Positions 43,201 through 54,158 of a DNA stretch of 64,000 nt are shown here, piece by piece. A program made the position numbers and the translations under genes. Location of the stretch: positions 1 to 64,000 of the forward strand of contig NZ_JACHNX010000016.1 in the NCBI RefSeq assembly GCF_014199595.1. Direction: 5' to 3'. Within the stretch, counting starts at the first letter, position 1, and each line of letters starts with the position of its first letter. The stretch comes from Sphingomonas yabuuchiae. GTDB lineage: Bacteria > Pseudomonadota > Alphaproteobacteria > Sphingomonadales > Sphingomonadaceae. The notes below the pieces were generated by a model. It was not told where the DNA came from and did not search any database. It saw only the letters and a list, made by a program, of their open reading frames with translations.

Positions 43201-44796
43201 ATGGCCGCCCCAAATCGAGACGCCGATATCGTCATCATCGGCAGCGGGATCAACGCACTGGTCTGCGGTGCACGCCTCGCGCTCAAGGGCAAGCGCGTCG
43301 CGCTGTTCGAGCGGGAGGCGGTAGCGGGCGGCTGTATCCGCACCGAGGAGCTGACGCTTCCCGGCTTCCGCCACGACACGCTGTCGACGCTCTATCCGCT
43401 GTTCGTCACCTCGCCGCATTATGCCGAGCTTGGGCCGGAATTGGCGCGGCATGGACTGCGCTTCCGCAATACGCAGACGCCGACCGCCTCGGTGATGGAT
43501 GATGGCCGCAGCGTGATCTTCCGCACCGACCGTGCTGCCAATATTGCCGCGCTGGACGCCTGCGCGCCCGGCGATGGACAGGCCTATGCCCGCGCCATGG
43601 CCGAGGTCGAGGAAATCGCGCCGATGGTCTTCGGGCTGTTGGGAGGCGAACTCTGGTCCTGGCCGACCGCCAAGCTGTTGCTCGGTGAGGTGAAGCGGCG
43701 TGGCCCCAAGGGGCTGGGTCGGCTGTTCGGCGGCATGTTGCGCGCCTCACGCGACTGGTTGCGCAGCGACTTCGCCTCGCCGCTGTCACAGGCCCTTTTC
43801 GCGCCCTGGGTCCTGCATGTCGGCCTGTCGCCCGAAAGCAGCGCATCAGCCCTGATGAACCGGCTGGTCCTGATGTCGCTGGAAGCGGCGGGCAGCCCGA
43901 TGGTCGAGGGTGGCAGTGCCCGGATCGTCGAGGCGTTTGTCCGGCTGATCGAGGAAAAGGGCGGGCGAGTCCATACGAACGCGGATGTCGTCGAAATCCT
44001 CGTGGAAGGCGGCCGTGCCACCGGCATCCGGCTGGGCGATGGCGAGATCGTGCGCGCGCGCAAGGCGGTCGTCGCCTCGGTCACGCCGACCCAGCTTTAC
44101 GAACGGCTGCTTCCCGCCAGCGCCACGCCCGAGCGCGCGCGGAGCGAGGCCAAGGCCTATCGCTATGGTCGCGGCGAGATGCAGATCCACCTCGCTCTGT
44201 CCGAGCCGCCGCAATGGCCCGACCCGACCTTGCGTGACGTGGCGATGCTGCACCTCAGCAACGGCCTGGAAGCGGTATCCCGCGCGGTCAACGAAGCCGA
44301 ACGTGGCCTGCTGCCCGCCGAGGCGAGCATCGTCGTCGCACAACCCATCGCCGTCGACCCCAGCCGCGCGCCGGACGGCAAATGGATTTTCTGGATTCAA
44401 CTACAGGAACTGCCCCGCGACGGCGCGGTGAAGGGTGATGCCTCTGGGCTGATCCCCACACCCGAGCACGGTCGATGGACGCCCGAACTGCGCGAGGCCT
44501 ATGCCGACCGCATCGTCGAGAGGCTGTGCAAGCTGATCCCCAATTTGCGTGAGAGCATCATCGGCCGGCACGTCATCAGCCCGGCCGATCTGGCGGCGCT
44601 GAACATCAATCTGGTTGGCGGCGATCCATATGGCGGCGACTGTTCGCTCGACCAGTTCATGCTCTGGCGGCCCCGCGCGACGCCGGGCAATCATGAAACC
44701 CCGATCAAGGGCCTCTACCAGATCGGCGCCTCGACCCATCCTGGCCCCGGCCTGGGTGGCATGTCCGGCTCGATGGTCGCCGACCGGCTGGCCTAA
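43201..44796 (+). CDS. FAD-dependent oxidoreductase, phytoene desaturase-like
   Basis: 531 residues. N-terminal FAD motif IVIIGSGINALVCGARLALKG with the following EREAVAGGCIRTEE, and C-terminal IKGLYQIGASTHPGPGLGGMSGSMVA, together the signature of the CrtI/PYROXD2 group. No carotenoid genes are nearby. Its operon with the SDR suggests it dehydrogenates a hydroxylated indoline or dioxindole toward isatin. That reaction is inference; the family call is firm. Confidence 0.84.
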   Translation: MAAPNRDADIVIIGSGINALVCGARLALKGKRVALFEREAVAGGCIRTEELTLPGFRHDTLSTLYPLFVTSPHYAELGPELARHGLRFRNTQTPTASVMDDGRSVIFRTDRAANIAALDACAPGDGQAYARAMAEVEEIAPMVFGLLGGELWSWPTAKLLLGEVKRRGPKGLGRLFGGMLRASRDWLRSDFASPLSQALFAPWVLHVGLSPESSASALMNRLVLMSLEAAGSPMVEGGSARIVEAFVRLIEEKGGRVHTNADVVEILVEGGRATGIRLGDGEIVRARKAVVASVTPTQLYERLLPASATPERARSEAKAYRYGRGEMQIHLALSEPPQWPDPTLRDVAMLHLSNGLEAVSRAVNEAERGLLPAEASIVVAQPIAVDPSRAPDGKWIFWIQLQELPRDGAVKGDASGLIPTPEHGRWTPELREAYADRIVERLCKLIPNLRESIIGRHVISPADLAALNINLVGGDPYGGDCSLDQFMLWRPRATPGNHETPIKGLYQIGASTHPGPGLGGMSGSMVADRLA

Positions 44797-44803
44797 AATT
44801 TTT

Positions 44804-44916
44804 TCCTCTGCAAGGAGAGGTGGCAGGGCGAAGCCCTGACGGGGGGGGGGGCCGCTATCGGGGGCGTAACACCCCTCCACCATGCTGCGCATGCTCCCAC
44901 CTCCCCTTGCAGGGGA
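44804..44916. repeat. Long imperfect inverted repeat with poly-G core
   Basis: Arms 44804-44823 and 44897-44916 pair over about 20 bases with two mismatches. Between them lies an 11-base G run (44841-44851), also an assembly-risk site. The C/G-rich arms resemble the hairpin at 137-158, so this looks like a dispersed intergenic repeat placed between two convergent genes. Confidence 0.6.
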
Positions 44917-44931
44917 GCAATAGGAAAGCCC

Positions 44932-44965
44932 AAAAAAAGGCGCCCCGCTGGATAAGCGGAGCGCC
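44932..44965 (-). terminator. Rho-independent terminator for the leftward OMP operon
   Basis: An 11-bp stem with one wobble pair (44939-44949 with 44955-44965) is preceded on the plus strand by seven A, that is, followed by seven T on the minus strand. It terminates the styA-like/reductase/OMP operon. Confidence 0.85.
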
Positions 44966-44982
44966 CAGTGGGCCAGAGCCTG

Positions 44983-45927
44983 TCAGCGGCCGATCGGAAT
45001 GATCGCCTTTAACCAGAATTTGTCGCCCTGCGGACGATTCTCGGCGTGGAATTCATGCTGCCAGGTGCCGATCAGCTGCACCTTGCCCGCCTGATAGCTG
45101 GCGGTCGGGCCGACGCCGATCACCTGTCCCTTGAAACCGCGCATCCGCTCGATGAACGCCTGCGCGGTCGGGTCGGACACCTGGTCCTTGGTCGTCTGCT
45201 TGTAGACATAGCCCGACGCGCCCAGCTTCCACTTGCCGATTTGCTGGCCGACCGCGATATCGGCGTGCAGCTCGTTGCCGCTGCGATAGCTGGCCCCCGT
45301 GGGGTTGAAGGGCGTGAACACCGCCTGGTTGTTGCGGGTGTTGATGTCGTACATGACCTTCACGTCGAGCGAGAAGCCCTTCTTGCCATAATAGGCGAGC
45401 GCGACGACCGGCTCGAAATTCAGATAGTTGCGGCTGATGTTCGACAGCTTGCGCCGGTCATAGGCACCCAGGGGCAGGTTGATGTCGACGCCCGCACTGA
45501 CATGCACGCCGTTCTGGAAATGCCAGCCCAGCAGGATCGGATCGATGGTGATGTCGCCCAGCCCGGTCGTCTCGTCGCCCAGGCCCGCCGCGCCGACCTT
45601 CAGCTTCACCACCGGCACGATCGCCTGCATCCCCCAGGTTGCGCCCAGGATCTTCACCGGCGTCATATGCACCATTCGCACGATCGCCGCGTCCGACCGC
45701 ACGCGAAAATTGGGCAGCAGCCCCGCTTCGCCATCCGGCCCGTTAAAGCGATCCGCCTCATAATGCTGGAGATAGCCGAGCAGATAGGTGCCCGGCGGCG
45801 GCATGGCGGCACCTGAAAAGCCCTCCGCGCCGTTGGGATAGACACCGCCGCCCAGTTCCGACGCCAGCGCCGGAGCCGACACCCCCATCGCCAGAGCAGC
45901 CGCCATCGTGGCGAAAATTCTCCGCAT
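44983..45927 (-). CDS. Outer-membrane transporter of the phenol-degradation MetA/SphA type
   Basis: 314 residues. Signal peptide about 1-23 (ends ALAS). The mature protein opens with GGGVYPNGAEGFSGAAMPPPGTYLLGYLQHYEADRF and continues as a beta-barrel (VSAGVDINLPLGAYD, NYLNFEPVVALAYYGKKGFSLDVKVMYDIN), ending IPIGR. Family members sit in aromatic catabolic clusters and are thought to let hydrophobic substrates through the outer membrane. It is 47 bases downstream of the flavin reductase gene, last in the styA-like operon, and would admit the aromatic substrate. Confidence 0.85.
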   Translation of the reverse strand: MRRIFATMAAALAMGVSAPALASELGGGVYPNGAEGFSGAAMPPPGTYLLGYLQHYEADRFNGPDGEAGLLPNFRVRSDAAIVRMVHMTPVKILGATWGMQAIVPVVKLKVGAAGLGDETTGLGDITIDPILLGWHFQNGVHVSAGVDINLPLGAYDRRKLSNISRNYLNFEPVVALAYYGKKGFSLDVKVMYDINTRNNQAVFTPFNPTGASYRSGNELHADIAVGQQIGKWKLGASGYVYKQTTKDQVSDPTAQAFIERMRGFKGQVIGVGPTASYQAGKVQLIGTWQHEFHAENRPQGDKFWLKAIIPIGR

Positions 45928-45974
45928 ATACTCCCCCTTTTGTTGTTCGTGATCTGGTGCCGGTGACCGCCGGA

Positions 45975-46448
45975 TCAGGCGGCCATCTCATGCAGCTGGC
46001 GATACGCCCCGCCGTAAAAGAGCAACGGCGGCGTCGCCTCGTCCTCGTGACGATGGTCGACGACCTCGGCGACGAACAGGCAGTGGTCGCCCGCCGGGAA
46101 CACGTCCTTCACCCGGCACGCCAGATGCGCCATCGCGCCGCGCACCAGCGGGATATCCTCATGCCAGTCGAAATCGATCGGCTGGTCGCCGGGACGACCT
46201 GCAAAATGGTTGGACAGTGCCATCTGCTGTTGAGACAGGATATTCAGGCCGTAATGCCCCGCCTCGCGCAGCCGGGCGGCCATCTTGGCCTTGTTGTCGA
46301 TGCTGATAAGCACCAGCGCGGGATCGAGCGAGACCGAGGTAAAGGAATTGGCGGTCATGCCATGCACCCCCTCCCCCGTCGAGCAGGTCACGATCGTGAC
46401 CCCGGTGGCGAAGCGGCCGAAGGTCCGGCGAAGAGCCATGCGGTCCAT
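45975..46448 (-). CDS. Flavin reductase, StyB/HpaC type
   Basis: 157 residues. Split-barrel reductase motifs: LRRTFGRFATGVTIVTC, MTANSFTSVSLDPALVLISIDNKAKM and YGLNILSQQQ, with the closing FYGGAYRQL. It reduces FAD or FMN with NAD(P)H and passes it to the partner oxygenase. The start codon lies one base after the styA-like stop codon, so the two products are made together, as in styrene and indole monooxygenase systems. Confidence 0.9.
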   Translation of the reverse strand: MDRMALRRTFGRFATGVTIVTCSTGEGVHGMTANSFTSVSLDPALVLISIDNKAKMAARLREAGHYGLNILSQQQMALSNHFAGRPGDQPIDFDWHEDIPLVRGAMAHLACRVKDVFPAGDHCLFVAEVVDHRHEDEATPPLLFYGGAYRQLHEMAA

Positions 46449-46449
46449 G

Positions 46450-47670
46450 TTATGCAGCCTCCTTGATGAAGTCCTCGGTCAGCGCGGGCGCGGTGATGGT
46501 CGGGAAGAAGCCGCGCGGATCGTCGAAATTGTTCGCGAACCAGTGGGCCACGCGCGGCTGGGCCGAGGCGGCACCGAGCAGCTGCACCATGTGCGGGGGC
46601 GGCGGCTGCAACATGCCGTTGGTCCAGCCGACGACGAACTGCGCATAGTCCCAATAGCGGTCGAAGGTCGCCTGCATCCAGGCGGCATCGAACGGCTTGC
46701 CCTCGTTCGCGATGATCGAGTCGAGATAGATGGCCGCGCTCTTGGCGGCGTTGTTCGCCCCCTGCCCCGTGATCGGGTCGTTGAGGCAGACCGCGTCGCC
46801 CAGCCCCAGCACCTTGGCGCCCGACGGCAGGGTCAGCACCGGCTTGCGCACCGTCGGCGGAAAACGCCCGGTCAGCCAACCCTGCTGGTCGGTCAGCGTG
46901 CAGTTGCGGGCGCGTTCATACTCTTCCGGCACATAACGCTTCAGGATGTGCAGGCTCGTTTCCAGATGCTCCTCGGCCGAGGCGCGCGGGTCCCACAAGT
47001 CCATCGGACCGCCGGGCAGCGACTCGAACACCATGATCTCGCACGGGCCGTTCAGCGTCAGCGCCGGGAAGACGAAATACTCGCCCATGCCGGGAATGAG
47101 GTTGAAGTTGACCGCGCTATGCTCCGCCCGCGGGGTCATGCCGTTGACATAGGTCAGCGCCAGGCTGCGCATCGGCTTGTCGAAGGGCGATTTGTCGGCA
47201 TCCCTCTCGAACAATTTGCCGATCTCGCCCTTGCCCGAGGCGACGAGCACCAGATCGCATTCGCGCGCCAACTCCTCTAATTCGGCAATGCCCGCGTCAC
47301 AGATGCGCAGTTCGCCGCCGCGCTTCTCGAACTCGGCCAGCCAGCGCGGCATCTTCACTCGCTGATCGACCGATTGGGCAGCCGCGTCGAGGCGCGAGGC
47401 CCAGGACATTTGCGAAGTGCCGTCCTCGCCGACCAGCGAGAAGGCGATGCCTTCCACCGGTGGACAGGCCTCGTCCCAGAAGTTGATGCCCAGCTTGCGC
47501 TCATGCTCGCGCGCCTGGTCGAACATGCACTGGCTGGAGGTGACACGGCCGCCCGCAATCTGCTCGGCCGTCTGGTTGGACAGCATGATGACTTCATGCC
47601 CCCGCTCCAGCAAACCCATGCCCAGTTGCAGCCCCGCCTGACCTGCACCGACGATCCCGATCCGCGTCAT
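46450..47670 (-). CDS. StyA-like group E flavoprotein monooxygenase, probable indole monooxygenase
   Basis: 406 residues from the ATG at 47670 (GGAGA upstream); StyA proteins are about 415. N-terminal FAD motif RIGIVGAGQAGLQLGMGLL, the ALTYVNG and FNLIPGMGEYFVFPAL segments, and VLGLGDAVCLNDPITGQGANNA near the C terminus are typical. From memory, indole-type enzymes carry S46-Q48-M50-V/I73-I76 where styrene-type enzymes have N-V-H-Y-H. With a one-residue offset this protein has S45, Q47, M49, V72 and I75, matching the indole set. No styrene oxide isomerase or phenylacetaldehyde dehydrogenase gene is present. It would epoxidise indole using flavin reduced by the 45975 product. Confidence 0.9.
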   Translation of the reverse strand: MTRIGIVGAGQAGLQLGMGLLERGHEVIMLSNQTAEQIAGGRVTSSQCMFDQAREHERKLGINFWDEACPPVEGIAFSLVGEDGTSQMSWASRLDAAAQSVDQRVKMPRWLAEFEKRGGELRICDAGIAELEELARECDLVLVASGKGEIGKLFERDADKSPFDKPMRSLALTYVNGMTPRAEHSAVNFNLIPGMGEYFVFPALTLNGPCEIMVFESLPGGPMDLWDPRASAEEHLETSLHILKRYVPEEYERARNCTLTDQQGWLTGRFPPTVRKPVLTLPSGAKVLGLGDAVCLNDPITGQGANNAAKSAAIYLDSIIANEGKPFDAAWMQATFDRYWDYAQFVVGWTNGMLQPPPPHMVQLLGAASAQPRVAHWFANNFDDPRGFFPTITAPALTEDFIKEAA

Positions 47671-47767
47671 CTCTCCGGTCTCCCACATGCCTTTATAATG
47701 GAGGCAGGATAAGTGGGTGTGCCTCGCCGGGACTATGCAGCGACCGCCGACGCTGTTCACGGATTGC

Positions 47768-47783
47768 ATATTTTAAGTTTGAA
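47768..47783 (+). promoter_or_regulatory. Promoter motif 1, copy C, in the styA/araC divergent region
   Basis: ATATTTTAAGTTTGAA, 98 bases upstream of the styA-like start and 102 upstream of the AraC start. It matches copies at 31748 and 37268 in the first ten bases and most of the rest, linking the oxygenase operon to the ring-cleavage and hydroxylase operons. Confidence 0.5.
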
Positions 47784-47824
47784 ATGTTATGGTCGTTGCC
47801 GAGCCGGGCAAACCGGCCGCAGCT

Positions 47825-47870
47825 TGCAGGCGGACATCACCCATGGCTTAATCCTTGCCTGCAGGCGGGA
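47825..47870 (+). promoter_or_regulatory. Direct repeat upstream of the AraC regulator
   Basis: TGCAGGCGGAC (47825-47835) recurs as TGCAGGCGGGA (47860-47870), 35 bases apart, on one face of the helix after three turns or so. The second copy sits in a GCCTGCAGGC palindrome 15 bases before the start codon. AraC proteins bind such direct repeats; autoregulation is possible. Confidence 0.4.
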
Positions 47871-47884
47871 CTGGTGGAGAGTCG

Positions 47885-48898
47885 ATGCTGAACAAGAGCG
47901 CAGCCGATCAGGGCCCTGACCCGGTAGCGGGAAACCCGCTCGACAAATGTCGCGTGTTCGGATCGTCCGATGTCGACGAGACGCGAGCACAGGTGGCACG
48001 TCTTTATTGCGATCATCGGCTGAACCCCGTCTCTCCCAATGCGCGGTTGCAGGCGTGGCAGAATGCCGTGACGCTCAAGCAATCCTGTCTGGCGACGATG
48101 GGTTATGGTGCCGAAGTCCAGATCGACCCCGGCAAGTTGAAGGACTTCTATCTGCTGATGCTACCTTATGCCGGGGAGGCGATGGTCGATGCCGGTGGCC
48201 GCATGGTCCAGGCGTCGTCGACACTGGGCACCCTGCTGTCACCGGACGATCTGGTGACGATGCGCTGGTCCCCCGACTGCGCCAAATATATGGTCCGTAT
48301 CGACCGCGCGGCGCTGGAACAGCATGTAGCATCACTCTTGGGCCATCCGCTGCGCCGCCCGCTGAACTTCCGCCTCGCCATTCCGCGCGAGGGACTGGGG
48401 GCGGAGTGGTGGCGGCTGGCCGAGTTGCTGGTCGGCCTAGTCGAATGCCAGGATCGAGCGCATCCCCAGAATCTGGCCATCGACCAGCTCGAACAGGCAC
48501 TGCTGTTCAGCCTGATCGAGGGGCAGGAGCATAATTACAGCGACGCGCTGCGCGACCGCGACCGCTCGATCGCGCCCAAGCATGTCCGGCTGGTCGAACA
48601 TTATATCGAGGAACATGCCGCCGATCCGATCACGATCGAACAGTTGGTGGCGGTCAGCGGCGTCAGCGGGCGGGCGCTGTTCGACGGGTTCAAGCGCTTC
48701 CGCAACACCTCGCCGATGGCGCATTTGCGCGCCTGCCGGATGCGCCGGGTGCGCGAAGCGCTGCTGAAGCCGACACCTGACGTCACTGTGTCACGACTCG
48801 CGCAGGACTGGGGCTTTTACGAATTAGGACGCTTTGCGGGCCAATATCGCAAGCTCTATGGCGAGACACCTTCCGAGACACTGCGCCGCGCGCGATGA
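47885..48898 (+). CDS. AraC-family regulator of the indole-type oxygenase operon
   Basis: 337 residues from the ATG at 47885 (GGAGAG upstream). An AraC_binding_2-like N-terminal domain (about 60-200) precedes a C-terminal helix-turn-helix pair (about 235-335): ITIEQLVAVSGVSGRALFDGFKRF, then SRLAQDWGFYELGRFAGQYRKLYGETPSE. This architecture is that of activators beside aromatic oxygenases, including the indole cluster regulator IifR. It diverges from the styA-like gene and should activate it on sensing indole or a product. Confidence 0.87.
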   Translation: MLNKSAADQGPDPVAGNPLDKCRVFGSSDVDETRAQVARLYCDHRLNPVSPNARLQAWQNAVTLKQSCLATMGYGAEVQIDPGKLKDFYLLMLPYAGEAMVDAGGRMVQASSTLGTLLSPDDLVTMRWSPDCAKYMVRIDRAALEQHVASLLGHPLRRPLNFRLAIPREGLGAEWWRLAELLVGLVECQDRAHPQNLAIDQLEQALLFSLIEGQEHNYSDALRDRDRSIAPKHVRLVEHYIEEHAADPITIEQLVAVSGVSGRALFDGFKRFRNTSPMAHLRACRMRRVREALLKPTPDVTVSRLAQDWGFYELGRFAGQYRKLYGETPSETLRRAR

Positions 48899-49102
48899 TA
48901 TTGCGGCCATCGGTGGTGTGACAGGGGTATTTGGGTCAAGTGCCCCGCGACCGTTTGACTTGCTTAGTAGAGGGCATGCGCAGCACGCCATTCCCAATCG
49001 GACAATGGCATGATTTCCCGGCATTAAGTCAGTTAGGGTCCAAACCCAATCGGTATCTTGAGGCAATTTGGACTTTCCCCGCTTAATTGGAGACGCAGGT
49101 GC

Positions 49103-49576
49103 TCAGCGTGACGCATTTCGTTCAAGCTGCGCTGGGCTGGTGTATTCGAGCGCGGAATGCTGCCTGACGGGTGCGCTTCAGCCGGCCGCGCAGGCCATTC
49201 TCGCGCATCAGCCGCGCCGTGCGCCGGTGCCCGATGGCAAAGCCGTCATCCTGCAACTCGCGCGTCATGCGCGGGCTGCCATAAGTGCCGTTCGACAGTG
49301 CAAATGCCGAGCGGACATGCGCCAGCATCACCATGTCGTCGCGCTGGCGCCGGCGGCTGGCCGGGCGATCCTTCCGGGCGAAATAGCTACTCTGGCTGAC
49401 GCCGAGCATCCGGCAGAGGCGGTGGATCGGGAATCCTCTCGCCCGGCCGATGAGCTGGAACCTTATCGATTTTCCTCCCGGGCGAAAAAAGCGGGCGTCC
49501 ACCTCAATATGTCGCGCGCCTGCCGAAGGATCTCGTTCTCCCGCCGAAGGCGCTTCAAATCAGCAATAATATCCGC
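49103..49576 (-). pseudogene. IS3-family element remnant with internal deletion
   Basis: The end of OrfA (DLKRLRRENEILRQARDIL then WTPAFFAREENR) overlaps the start of OrfB (FPIHRLCRMLGVSQSSYFA, SNGTYGSPRMTREL, GLRGRLKRTRQ). Right after RTRQ the sequence jumps, in another frame, to the typical OrfB tail HSALEYTSPAQLERNASR with a stop at 49103. The whole DDE catalytic domain, some 200 codons, is gone. Inactive. Confidence 0.85.
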
Positions 49577-49585
49577 CTGCGGCGC

Positions 49586-50158
49586 TTGATCGGGTGTCGC
49601 CGCCAGACGGTCCTGGCTGCGGCTGACACGGCCACGATCCGGCTGCAGCAACTGGAGCGCGAACTGAGCAATCGGTACGAAAATCTGCGGGCGGGTATCG
49701 CGGCCCCTGCCCTGCGTCAGATGATCGACGAACGGGAAGCGGAAAAGGCCCGCCTGATCTGGCGAACCGCTACCGTCGACAGAAGGGTGGTTCTGCCTCC
49801 CCCGCTTCCAACGCCATCGGTTCTGCAGGCTCAGTTTCGGGCGCGGATCGCCGCCCTGCGCAGCACGCTGGCAGATCCTGCGGTACGCGGGCAGGCCGCA
49901 TTGATCGTGTCGCGGCTTATCGAGAGGATGACGATCTATCCGGATGAACCGGAGGGTCCCGCAGCGGACGTGGTGGCCAGCGGGTGCGATGTCGGTGGCG
50001 TATGCCACAAACGACAACGCCGCCCGTGGGGGCGGCGTATAGCGTTGGTTGCGGGGGCGTGCTCTAATCATAACTTGCGGCACACCGACCTATTCCCTGT
50101 TGTGAAGAGTTTAGTGGGATTGGAGGGGCGTATCGGGCTCTTTTCTACCGTTGCGTAA
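49586..50158 (+). pseudogene. Large serine recombinase, C-terminal remnant
   Basis: About 185 codons in one frame. The coiled-coil-like part (LQQLERELSNRYENLRAGIA, ALRQMIDEREAEKARL) and FRARIAALRSTLADPAVRG then ALIVSRLIERMTIYPD match the C-terminal end of phage-type serine recombinases. The resolvase catalytic domain and the zinc region are missing, and the left end abuts the IS3 remnant. It is a scar of a mobile element beside the defence genes. Confidence 0.7.
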
Positions 50159-50206
50159 AAGTGTTCGCGGGGACTGGAAACTTATTTGTCCATTCGCCAA
50201 TGAGCG

Positions 50207-52392
<2,186 letters not shown>

Positions 52393-52396
<4 letters not shown>

Positions 52397-54009
52397 TTCC
52401 TCAATTTCGTCTCAAATTCGTCAGCAAGCGTGTCGGCACATTCGATTGGAACAAGAAACAGTGAGATTCGAACCGAGTCCAGTTCTTCGCCTAATAACGC
52501 CTTGATCCTTCCGTATTCATTTTCGACTTCGACTTTTAGCTTGGTAAGGTAGCCTGTTTCGAAGCCCGCACTGAGCGTCGCACTGTCATAAGCGACGAGG
52601 AACGGCAGACGGAGAATTTTCAAAAGCTCAGACGTCTTGCCGGTATTCGATAGTATGGCGTCGAGCTTGTCGTTTCTAAGATGCCTCGGCTCGCGAAGCT
52701 GAATGATTATGTCACGTTCTTCCTTTAAGACATCCCTTGTTAAAGCAGTGCGCAATTCGGCAAGCACCTCGGCAACAACAGCTTCATGCGAGGATGCATT
52801 AACCAGCCGCGATCGACCGAGCCAAACCTCTTCTCCTTCGGGCAACTGCACGATGTGGGCGCTGCTAGACCTCATAGCCCCCTTTACCGAAAAGAAAATT
52901 CGGCACGCTATCGGTTCAGCTCCGAAATGGAGACGGAGGATGGCATGTAGCATGAGCGATGCTATCAACTGCGGGATGTCGGTGGAGCCGCGCTGCTCCC
53001 AAGCCTTCAATGCCTCGCCAGGCAACCGCCTTGCCGCGAGATGGCTGAAGTTTGCCAAGGTCTGCGGCGAAAGCGCGATTTCAGGAAGCCAATCCAGAAG
53101 GTGGTCGACCAACTCATCTCTTCGCCAGATATCGCCATCGAACTCCACGTCGAAGGCATACAGCGCACGGCGGATTGTATCCTCATCCATCGAACAAATT
53201 TCTGAGAAAAACTCCGGTATTCCCGAAATCTGGTAGACCTTTACGGTGGCGATGTTCGCCTTTCTGATATCGTCAATCTGAGCCGACCACCACTTTAAAC
53301 ATTCTTGCCGCGTCCAAATCTTTTCATCAGCATCCACCGATGGCTTATCACCCATTGTTCGAACTTTTTGGGCAAGCTCAAAGTATATCTTTTCCATGGC
53401 TTCGTAGCTGGGGTTGACACCCTGTCCGCCTGAAAGCTTTAGCAGCGCATTGATGTTACGCGATATCAGTGCATCTTCTTCGCCCTCAACCTCCCATAGC
53501 ATGTTTTTTGCCCAGTAGGCCAAAGTCCGGCCAGATTTCGAGATCGTTGTTTTGTACTTGTTTGAAAAGCTATTTATCAGAGGGGCTAGGGCTGTATAAT
53601 TCCTGCGCTTGCTACGAGGACGTCGGAATGGCTCCAAACTACTTATAACTGCGCGCGTTGAGACGAAGCGGAACCACGCTATCTCTCCATGCTTGTCGCA
53701 CAGGAGAGATTTTTCGCAAACTGAACTTCCCACCTTTTTATCTGTACGGGCCTGCAACTCCTTGATCGACCATTTCGTGTCGGCTTCGGTCGTTTTGACC
53801 TGGACATATTCAATGACAGATTGTCCCTCACTGATCCTACGCAGGACAATGTCATCACCGGTTTCGCATTCTAGTTGCAGTATGGTGGAGTCATGAATCA
53901 TCTCGAGTGCCAGCCGAGCGGCGACATGGTCTTGGATGCGAAACCCTTTACGGGCAGCAATTCCACCGGCATCTGACGATGAAGCGATAATACTCAAATC
54001 GTTAGGCAC
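52393..54009 (-). CDS. hamA: Hachiman HamA fused to an N-terminal DUF4297/Cap4-like nuclease domain
   Basis: 538 residues from a GTG at 54009, chosen because AGGAG lies 9 bases upstream; the frame is open to a TTG at 54057. Residues about 12-230 form a DUF4297-like domain: GGIAARKGFRIQDHVAARLAL, LECETGDDIVLRR (D52/D53) and EYVQVKTTE (Q70-V-K72), the PD-(D/E)xK-type active site of Cap4-like nucleases. Residues about 340-538 form the HamA C-terminal (DUF1837) domain: EPIACRIFFSVKGA, EEVWLGRSRLV, LPFLVAYDS. Nuclease-active HamA has WLGExK at that point; here both catalytic positions are Arg (396-401 WLGRSR). So the added domain may supply the cutting activity. Domain calls rest on recall of the families. 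Confidence 0.78.
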
Positions 54010-54158
54010 GCAGCCGCTCTCCTGACTGGGCTGAGTGCAAGATATCTGCCGATTCAAGGCTTTTCAACATGAACTCCCCCGCGAAGACATATCCTGCCAC
54101 GTCCTATTTGCATAGAGATGTGCGGCAACGAGGCTCAGAATAACCAGTACCGATAGAA

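Noticed and set aside
46450..47670. Styrene monooxygenase function
   Set aside because: Residues match the indole-type set and no styrene oxide isomerase or phenylacetaldehyde dehydrogenase genes accompany it.
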